From the NCBI GenBank assembly GCA_033064195.1, contig JARBJD010000048.1:186001-250000 (forward strand): a stretch of 64,000 bases of DNA, written 5' to 3'. This document shows, piece by piece, positions 56,900-64,000 of the stretch (the first letter of the stretch is position 1; each line of letters starts with the position of its first letter). Source of the stretch: Blattamonas nauphoetae. Its lineage: Eukaryota; Preaxostyla; Oxymonadida. Both the position numbers and the translations under genes were made by a program. Under the pieces are notes generated by a model. The model was given only the letters and a program-made list of their open reading frames with translations, was not told the origin of the DNA and ran no database searches.

Positions 56900-58471
56900 T
56901 CAAGAAAATTGCATACGTGATATCAGTTTCTGCTGCTCCACATTTTCTCGAATATCAGCCAGTGCAATCGAGTTGAAAGTGAGTGGTGACACCCCATGGC
57001 GCTTTATAAAATCAGCAAGATCATCGAACTCATAATAAACTTTTGGATGCGACGGGAGGAAGGAAACGTGTGTCATCACCTTCCCCGTCAAGTTGCAGAG
57101 AAATCCAGCTTTATGTTGTTCGACAATCGAGAGAGATTCAATTGGTGAGTATATTGATGATTGAGACGATATACTGGGTACGGGGGACGGAGATGGGGAT
57201 ATAGAGCGAGGTTGAGTTGAATCCATCAGAGGGATTGGATCAGGCGATAAATGATGAGATGACGCTGGTGAGACGTTGTGATAGCCATGAAGATCTAGTG
57301 GTTCGTCGGCGGTCGATTGTTCGTAAGGTTCCACGTCAATCACGACGGGTGGGGTGTAACTCGTCGGAAGACAGCGCAGAATGCCCACAAGTCGGAAAAT
57401 ATGATAACTGCCCGAATTGTCTTTCGGTTGGACGAGAATTTCGAGGTGCTTTCCAACTGAGTCGTTCACTTGGAAGAGTGTGCGTTCTGACCCTTTTGCG
57501 ACTTCTAACCGAACCGGATCGTTTTCATTATCGTGGAACGGTTCGACGACAGAGAAATCAAAGCAAGCAATTGCGTCATCGGGAAGCTGTGGAATTGATA
57601 CACAGGGTGATGCGACTCCAATCACAGAAAAAGAGACAGTCTTCCAAAAGACATTGAATAACCGCTCCTCCATGACAGTGAAGCGTGGCCCAATATTTTC
57701 GTAGAGTTTTTGAAGGGAAATAAATGAGTGTTTGAGATTTTGTTGTCGATGTTCCAAGACTACAGTAACGATTCCAGTGGCGATGTCTATGGCAGTAATT
57801 TGAGAAAGAGGAGATGTATGATAGAATAGTGAACGCAAACCAAACGACTCCAAACGGCCAAAGAACCAGGATGAACTTCCGACTGTGAATGGATCGATCT
57901 TTTTTGACGTTCGACCTGGAATGATTAGTCGGACGTTGGGAGTCTTACTCAGAGGGAAGACTGGAACGATAAACATTGCTTCTGTTTTATCTAACGATGA
58001 ACATAGTCCTGTCCAAAAGACGTGACGTCCTTTGAAAGAGAGTTCAAATTTTGTTTCTTGTAGAGCAATAGAATGAAGGGGGCATTGCTTAATATATTCA
58101 GTGAAGTCTTGTGAAGGTAATGAGCGAAAAAATGACATTCATTCTAACAAGATTGATAGAGTCCAAAATAGGACCTTCGATAACTCCTCGATTCAACCGA
58201 CATCCAGGAATATTCACTGTGCTACGCACAGAAAGACGTCGCCCCCTCATTATTGATGGCAGTCCACAATGGTTTTTCTCAACAAGAGGTTTGTTAATCA
58301 TTAAATTAGACGACAAATTGATTTCTTCATCTCGAAAAATGTGTTGTGGGCATTCAAGTAAGTCGAGGATTCTTGCAGTTCGAAACAGTGCCATTCGTAT
58401 GGTGAATCTGGATATGAATAATTGAATTCAAGTATTCCGATTGAGTGACGGCCTGTCCATAAATGGGTCAT
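56900..58471 (-). CDS. U-box-like protein
   Basis: The last exon (from about 58138) ends in a U-box-like fold: GFLCNLTGKVMTHVSFLPSH, then YYEFDDLADFIKRHGVSPLT and SIALADIREN. U-boxes use this pattern (CPLTGKxMxDPV...YxxxxIxxWL...GxxPLT) without zinc ligands, so E3 ligase activity is a fair inference; the DPV part is altered. The region before it is beta-rich (HVFWTGLCSSLDKTEAMFIV; LSQITAIDIATGIVTVVLEH) and unrecognised, then a Ser/Pro linker. Upstream open stretches with MTHLWTGRHSIGILEFNYSY (ATG 58471) and PSIMRGRRLSVRSTVNIPGC look coding, but I could not fix every splice. It is divergent from the C69 gene. Confidence 0.6.
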
Positions 58472-58488
58472 GGTTTGATCAGACTGAA

Positions 58489-60329
58489 ATGCTTCTCTAC
58501 TATTTAATTTCAATTGTTTTCCCGTGTACAAATCTGATCGTCACAAAAGGTGCCTCAAAAGAAGGCTATAATACGTATCTCCTTTTTCTTTCTCCATTTC
58601 ACGCATCATCACCAATCATAGCATTTCTTATGCTGCCGACTCTTTTGCAACAGTATCTTCATCCTTTCCCTCTTTATTCTATCCCGTCCTTTCCATTGTC
58701 AGTATGGAGAGTTTAAAGTTCAAGACGCTGCTGACCATCCAGCGGGAACAATGCGCAAAATCTATGAATGGGTATGTGATCGCTTTTGGCCCACCTCACA
58801 CCGTTCTTGACCTTAGGATTCTGGTGAATACCTTGGAGAGATTCCTGAAGTCGCCCATACATTCCAAGTGACAGGAAACATGAATGAAAAAGGACTCGTG
58901 ATCGGTGAAACGACATGGACAGGAAAAGATCGATGCCAAAACAAGGGTGCAATTATGGACTATGGAAGGTCTCAACCTTCTTATTCTAATCCTCTTCAGC
59001 CTCATCTACACCACCCTCTCTCGCTGCTCAAAGGCTGAGGAGGCTTGGAGAACGATGGTGCAACTCACCGACGACTACGGATACGCCTCCACAGGAGAGA
59101 CCTTCACAATTGCCGACAACGACGAAATCTGGCTCCTTGACATGATCGGAAGGGGGAATGATGTCGACGGAAAAGGTTCGCTATGGGTCGCTATTCTCAT
59201 CCCTGACGGATATGTCTGTGCTCACGCCAACTTCCCTCGCACCCAAAACCTCGCTGAATTGAAGAAATTCACCAAAGTTTACCACTCACCAGATCTCCTC
59301 GAGAGAAGTAAGGAATTGAATCTGATTCATGAGTCTGTGACCATGGATACATTCGACTGGTCAGTGGCCACAAACGGTATTAACCCTCCAAACATTCGTT
59401 ATGGTGATGGCAGAGTAATCTCGTTCTACGCTGAGGTTGTCGATCACGCCGATCTTGAACCAGATATGTACAAGGCATACCTTCTCGGAGATTACACCCA
59501 AACTCGCCCCAAGCAATTCTACAAACCAAAAGAGAAAGTATCGTTGGAGACAGTGATGAAAATGATGGGCAACCATCACGAAGACATTTCCATCAATTTC
59601 TCGAACGATGTCGGTGCTGGACCGTATCATGCTCCGTATCGAAACCGTCCACTGACATGGAAATCAAACGGTGTGGAGAGACTGAACGAGCGTTCGATTG
59701 GAACGCCACAGACCGCTTGGATTTTCATTTCTCAATGCCGCCCTGATCTCCCAGAGGGGCTCGGAGGGATGTTCTGGATGGGACAGGATGACGGTGCGAT
59801 GACTGTGTATGTCCCACACTTCTCAGCTGTCCGTCGTGTTCACAAAACGTATCTTCAGAACGACGACCATAATATTAACAAATTCTCGTTTGACAGCCTC
59901 TTCTGGATCCACAATTTGGTGTCAAATCTCTGCTACTCCAATTATGCCAACATTTACCCTGAAGTCCAAGCCAAACAACAGCAGCTTCACAAATACTACA
60001 AATCTGAGCTCCGAAAGGCTGAAAAAGTGGCCATCTCCATTGTTCAACGCGATGTGATGGTCGCTCAGGAGTATATCACCACGAAATGCGAGCAATGGGC
60101 GGAAAAATTGCTTGTGGACTGGCACGACTTCTTCAGGTACCTCTTCCTTCGCTACAACGATCAAACACGCAAGCACGTCCCCACTGGCCAGATCAATCCC
60201 ATTGTTGAGTTCCTTCCTTATCAGAACAACTGGTACAAGCGCATCACCGAGGACCATGGCGAGCATTATCTTGTTGGGGACACTAACACCATAACAGAAG
60301 AGGATCGGAGCTATTTGAAGACTTTGTAG
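58489..60329 (+). CDS. family C69 dipeptidase (Ntn hydrolase)
   Basis: Five exons (58489-58574, 58622-58652, 58703-58771, 58817-58968, 59000-60329) total 1,668 nt, exactly in frame, 555 residues. MLLYYLISIVFP is a short leader, and the next residue is the Cys of CTNLIVTKGASKEG, the N-terminal nucleophile expected after processing in C69 peptidases. Family motifs follow: ISYAADSFATYGEF, HTFQVTGNMNEKGLVIGETT, MDYGSLIYTTLSR, YGYASTGETFTIADNDEIWL and DGYVCAHANFPRTQNL. Introns are 47, 50, 45 and 31 nt. It probably hydrolyses dipeptides in a lysosome-like compartment or outside the cell. The start codon lies only 17 bp from that of the divergent U-box-like gene. Confidence 0.93.
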
Positions 60330-60439
60330 TGCGCGACTGAGTTCAGTCATGTCAATACCTGTTAATTCTCTTTGTTTTACTCTCTTCAACAATTCAGACG
60401 AAATGTCTCGATAATGGTCAAGATCACTAATTAAACTCG

Positions 60440-61272
60440 ATGGCTACCGCGGTATCGCAGAAGAGAAGTGAGGCACAACCAGAAATACCAACTATTGACT
60501 GTATACTATCTTATTATCATGTTACTTTCCTGCTATAGCAAAGATTATCGATGAGTACATGTCATTCATGCAGCGAGTAGCAGAACTCCAAAAAAGCGTC
60601 AGTAAAGACTTCACCAAACTTGAACATGCTGCATTCCCCAAACTTGCTCCTCTTCTGAAACAGCGTGCAGAACATACATCACACATAAAGGATTTCTGGT
60701 TGGAAGTTCTCAGATCCCAAGACGTGCTTGGAATCCTCCTCGAAGACGAACAAACTGTCGATGCAATGTCATATTTGACAGATATCTCAACAACATTAGC
60801 TCCAGAATCGTCCAAATACACAATAACATTTGTATCCACACTTTCTCTCTCAATCATGCATCTCCGCCCATTTATCGACATCTTTTTCCCCAGCATTTCA
60901 AGTCTAACCCATTTTTCACAAATCAAACCCTGTTCTTGACGTGCGAACCGGACCAGGAGACAGTTGTCGTCAAAGACAAGAGTCCAATTCGTTGGATGAC
61001 AGGAAAGGTTTCTTGTTCACACTCTTTTTTTCAGATTCACTTTCTTTGAATAGAGCATCGTGAAGTCCCTCGCAAAGAAGAATGAAGAGATGATGAAACA
61101 AGACCCTGAATACCCTCCAATGGGAACGATATTCGAGGTTTGATTTGTTTACCAAACAAATTTCGTGTTCCAACAGCTCTGGGAGAATACTGATCTGAAT
61201 GTTGGTCTTCTGTGTGATGTTATTCGAGAGCTTGTCGACAATTGCCTGGACCACTACGAAAGCGCTGTATGA
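60440..61272 (+). CDS. NAP/SET-family histone chaperone
   Basis: Five exons (60440-60500, 60539-60831, 60894-61007, 61054-61137, 61177-61272) add to 648 nt, 215 residues. The N-terminus MATAVSQKRSEAQPEIPTID leads into the dimerisation helix (YMSFMQRVAELQKSVSKDFT) and the core: LLKQRAEHTSHIKDFWLEVL, TITFHFKSNPFFTNQTLFLT and KSPIRWMTGK. It ends MGTIFELWENTDLNVGLLCD. FHFxxNPFFTN and the FWL element are hallmarks of SET/NAP1. The usual long acidic tail is missing. It should bind H2A-H2B or H3-H4 during nucleosome assembly. Confidence 0.93.
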
Positions 61273-61585
61273 TCTTGATTTCCGTCACCCTCTTCAGGTC
61301 TTTGCTTAGTTTCGAATACTGAATTTCACATCTCACAAAGGATTCCTATTATCTATTTTTCTTTGGAAGAGTGACGTTCGACGTCAAAATCATTTTATTG
61401 AAACCCGTTGACTCGAAAAATTGTGGAAGGGATCGGATTTCGAGAAACAAGGGAGTTTTCGGAGGAATTTGACAAGACTGAGATCTCCAGTCAGATCTTC
61501 CCAACATGAATATTATCCTCGAGTCGTTCAATTCCAGCTCCTCCTCCAGCATTTTCTGCCCCCGATTTCGTCTTCTTGGATCAAT
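61273..61585. other. spacer, nothing recognised
   Basis: About 310 bp between the NAP/SET stop and the next likely ATG. An ATG at 61505 opens only a short frame. No repeats or RNA gene seen. Confidence 0.4.
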
Positions 61586-62755
61586 ATGCAGTCATTCTCG
61601 CGGAATCATTCGTACAAAACATTTCCGTCCTTTCCAGATGATTCACAAGTGAATGGATCTCTTTCGGACCTTCCTCCCACCGAAGTGTTATCCCACCCGA
61701 AAAAATCCGACAGATTTCGGCAGAGATTGCGCAGATTTGCTGGACGAGTGACAGATGTAGTCGACAGAATCGATGCAAAAGTCGATGAGAAAGTCAGAGG
61801 ATGGAAGAAGATAAGAAAGGAGGATGATGAGATGAGCGACTTCTTGTTAGATGATTTTTAATTCATTCAGTTGTATATCCGTTTATTTCATCCACAAATA
61901 TCTCAATCGCGAAAACCGACACTCAGAACGATCATTCTGGAGCAGATTCAAGCCGAACTGCAAGACGAGAAGGAAGAAAAAGAGAAATTATTGCGAGAAC
62001 TTCGAAAAATTCGACGTGATGAGAACATATCCAGCAAGCAGAACGAGCAATCGGAAAAGGACAACGAAGAGTTAAGAAGAACACTGACCAGACTTAAACT
62101 AGAAAAGGAAACAATAGAAAAGAAAATGGAGACTATGATTGTGGAAATGAGTATCTTGAAAGAGCAGAAGGACCTTCGCGAGAAAGAAGCTCGAATTGAT
62201 CGTCGAAAGAAGGAGACCGAAATTCAAGCGTTGGAAGCCACTTTGGAACGGAGATCAAATGAAATGGGGCTGAGCCAGGTAGGAACTGGATTGCATACTG
62301 CTGACCGGGGCGAGAAATACAACACATTCCAATCTCGAGCTCAGACGCTTAGAACGTTCATTGAAACATTTAACAGGCTTTTTGAGCCGGAAATTGATGC
62401 AAGAGAGAGATTTGTTGACAACAGAGTTGGAACAGGACGAAGAAGTGGACAGAGTTCAACGCCCAGCGAGATTCCGCGTGTTCGAGCAGGAACAATGCTC
62501 GGGACTGTTCGGATGATCCAACCGATGCAAAGTGCGGTGGTGACCCCATCCGTGCTGACACACACGACGCCTCGGCGATGGGGAGTCGGTGAGCATCGGA
62601 CAACTCCACACCGAAAAGTGGTGTTTGAGAGGGGCACAGATTTTTGGACACTTTTGATCGAATTCACCGAATTTTGGACACCTGCCATTTTCACCGAAAA
62701 ATGGACACCTAAATTGGTTTTCAAAACCGAGATTTGGACACCACCGATCAATTGA
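61586..62755 (+). CDS. coiled-coil protein of unknown function
   Basis: ATG at 61586 (MQSFSRNHSYKTFPSFPDDS) opens a first exon with a basic helix (KKSDRFRQRLRRFAGRVTDV). An 81-nt intron (61846-61926) removes an in-frame stop and joins DDEMSDFL to TIILEQIQ, AELQDEKEEKEKLLRELRKI, a strong coiled coil through about residue 230. A Thr/Arg-rich part follows. The end is odd: four FWTP/KWTP/IWTP-type repeats, which reflect a repeated DNA word (tggacacc), and the stop lies inside a 46-bp palindrome. The true C-terminus may therefore differ. Structural or cytoskeletal role possible; no family recognised. Confidence 0.6.
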
Positions 62756-62788
62756 CACCTCCGGGCCCGGAGGTGTCAATTGATCGGT
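62743..62788. repeat. 46-bp perfect palindrome
   Basis: From accgatcaattgacacctcc through the centre gggccc to ggaggtgtcaattgatcggt, every base pairs with its partner, without a loop. It overlaps the last codons and stop of the coiled-coil gene. Flanks are not symmetric, so it is not a long fold-back assembly error. A hairpin in DNA or RNA, a terminator or processing signal, or an insertion footprint are possible. Confidence 0.95.
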
Positions 62789-62904
62789 TTAGGGAACAAC
62801 AGAAAAAGGTACGAGCAAATAGAGAAATGACAAAATTCTACGCAAAAAGAGGGCACAAGATGAATTTCGATTAGATTGCGAGGGGAAGACGATGTTTAAC
62901 GTAA

Positions 62905-63090
62905 CAAATGAGATCGTCAATAAGTCGAGAATTTATGGTCTAAAACGAGGAGAGATGGTAAAAACAAGAGGAAATTCATACCAGAGTGTCAAGAGCCGGT
63001 TCAGAGTCGAGGCAACTTCCTCATCGTCCCTTCTGCAACAACCCAAATGAGATCGTCAATAAGTCGAGAAGTTATGGTCTAAAACGAGGA
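62905..63090. repeat. 47-bp direct repeat pair
   Basis: 62905-62951 and 63044-63090 share caaatgagatcgtcaataag and the following 27 bases with one mismatch (a/g), 139 bp apart start to start. Similarity continues weakly for several more bases. No gene is recognised between them. Confidence 0.93.
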
Positions 63091-63420
63091 CAGACGGCAT
63101 AATGATGGGGACATACACTCCCCTCAGCCGTTCCATAATCGCGAACTGTTTGTCATAGTAACTTGCTCCATTTTTCTCATTTGATCATCCCCATAACTCG
63201 CGATCAGATCGAACTGTCATCCATCATCTGTCTCATTCTTGAATATTTTAACCTCCCTCACTCTTCCTCCCAATCTCTCCCTGCTCATCATCCTCATAAT
63301 CTGTATCATATTCCAAATTTTCACCAAAATCAGTCATGGATGATTCTCATTCGTTCCAATCTAACTAATTTGCGAACATTAGGGAGTTCCGAATTCTTAT
63401 GGTGCTGTCGCGTCTATTGA

Positions 63421-63864
63421 ATGGTGATTTTCCGGCAGCCCACCAACACACTCAGAATTCATTCAACTACGCGCCCCTCGCAACAACTAAGTAAGAACGC
63501 GACAATATCCCGAATCCGAAGACAGGTATTTTTTTCTGTCCTCTCATTATCCACATCAGATCCTCCTTTTGCCTTCTGCGCTCGAACAATGCGGTCACAA
63601 AATGTGGAATTCGCTGAGTTGTTAACCATCTTAATGGAGACAGACACAAATGATTTAGGGACTTTCGAGTGGTGGTTTTCTCTGATTGTGGATACCGTTC
63701 TGTTTCATACTGTTGATCGACCCTACCCACTCCTCAAGGGCAAACGTTTGTCTAGTTGTTGGATTCATCTCTTCTCCCTCCCAGCCACCACTTCGATGGC
63801 TGTTTTTGTTGATCACAACCTTCATTCTGTCATCATGGCATTAGCCCCCACTTGTTCAAAGTGA
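63421..63864 (+). CDS. hypothetical protein, possible last exons
   Basis: A protein-like stretch reads NVEFAELLTILMETDTNDLG and TFEWWFSLIVDTVLFHTVDR, followed by PYPLLKGK. A 39-nt intron (gtttgtct...ctcccag) would join it to TTSMAVFVDHNLHSVIMALA and a stop at 63864. The 5' part is unclear, with several open frames upstream to about 63160. No family recognised. The final 136 bases of the window hold no feature I can support. Confidence 0.45.
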   Translation: MVIFRQPTNTLRIHSTTRPSQQLSKNATISRIRRQVFFSVLSLSTSDPPFAFCARTMRSQNVEFAELLTILMETDTNDLGTFEWWFSLIVDTVLFHTVDRPYPLLKGKRLSSCWIHLFSLPATTSMAVFVDHNLHSVIMALAPTCSK

Positions 63865-64000
63865 ATCTCCAAATCTACGCTCTTTCCGTTTCTATTATCA
63901 AATGACTACCGAGTGGAGGTATATATTCTGAATAACACGCTCATTTAGTCTTTTTCATTGAATAGACCGTGATTAACCTCGCCATTCTCATTATCACTAA

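Noticed and set aside
56900-58471. UFD2/UBE4 identity for the U-box-like protein
   Set aside because: The U-box is at the C-terminus as in UFD2, but the preceding beta-rich region does not resemble the helical UFD2 core.
62743-62788. Assembly fold-back artefact at the palindrome
   Set aside because: Symmetry stops after 46 bp and the flanks are unrelated, unlike a long inverted duplication from a chimeric join; still worth checking in reads.

Overview
This is nuclear DNA of a unicellular eukaryote, most likely a metamonad of the oxymonad (Preaxostyla) type such as Blattamonas; that assignment is inference. The grounds are very short GT-AG introns (about 25-90 nt, some 31-50 nt) that restore frame in conserved genes, all three stop codons used as stops, flagellar and eukaryotic signalling families, and an ARM/coiled-coil/beta-domain protein and divergent kinases of the style expanded in oxymonads. 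Genes are dense, on both strands, with short spacers.

Layout. 1-6.6 kb: a giant P-loop NTPase gene (minus) running off the left edge. 6.5-8.5 kb: several small uncertain genes. 8.8-13.1 kb: a TRF4-type poly(A) polymerase (plus). 13.2-14.6 kb: a small Cys-rich metal-binding-like protein and a secreted Cys-rich protein. 14.8-22.8 kb (minus): an ARM/coiled-coil protein, two protein kinases and a CFAP221-like flagellar protein. 22.9-27.6 kb (plus): a USP22/Ubp8-like deubiquitinase whose catalytic Cys and His are both replaced. 27.8-38.1 kb (minus): lipase, beta-amylase, EF-hand protein, VAMP7-like longin R-SNARE, and PP4 regulatory subunit 3. 38.1-40.7 kb: an AT-rich spacer. 40.7-45.5 kb (plus): a CS/p23-like protein and a CK1-family kinase. 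45.5-51.1 kb: a repeat-rich island with a perfect 285-bp inverted repeat around a multi-exon gene of unknown function, a 565-bp TTAA-flanked MITE and a 28-bp minisatellite. 51.1-58.5 kb (minus): an RRM protein, a large helical protein and a U-box-like protein. 58.5-62.8 kb (plus): a C69 peptidase, a NAP/SET histone chaperone and a coiled-coil protein. The right end holds a 46-bp perfect palindrome, a 47-bp direct repeat and one partial gene model.

The genes do not form one pathway. Themes are RNA processing (TRF4, RRM), chromatin/ubiquitin (USP22-like, NAP/SET, U-box), phosphosignalling (three kinases, PP4R3, EF-hand), trafficking (VAMP7) and secreted hydrolases (beta-amylase, lipase, C69 peptidase). 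I found no convincing tRNA, rRNA, CRISPR array or virus-derived element. The strongest unusual signals are the USP22-like pseudo-deubiquitinase, the inverted repeat whose identity breaks exactly at the MITE, the TRF4 homologue with a large insert carrying a CxxC/CxC motif, and the giant NTPase with its internal 24-bp repeat.
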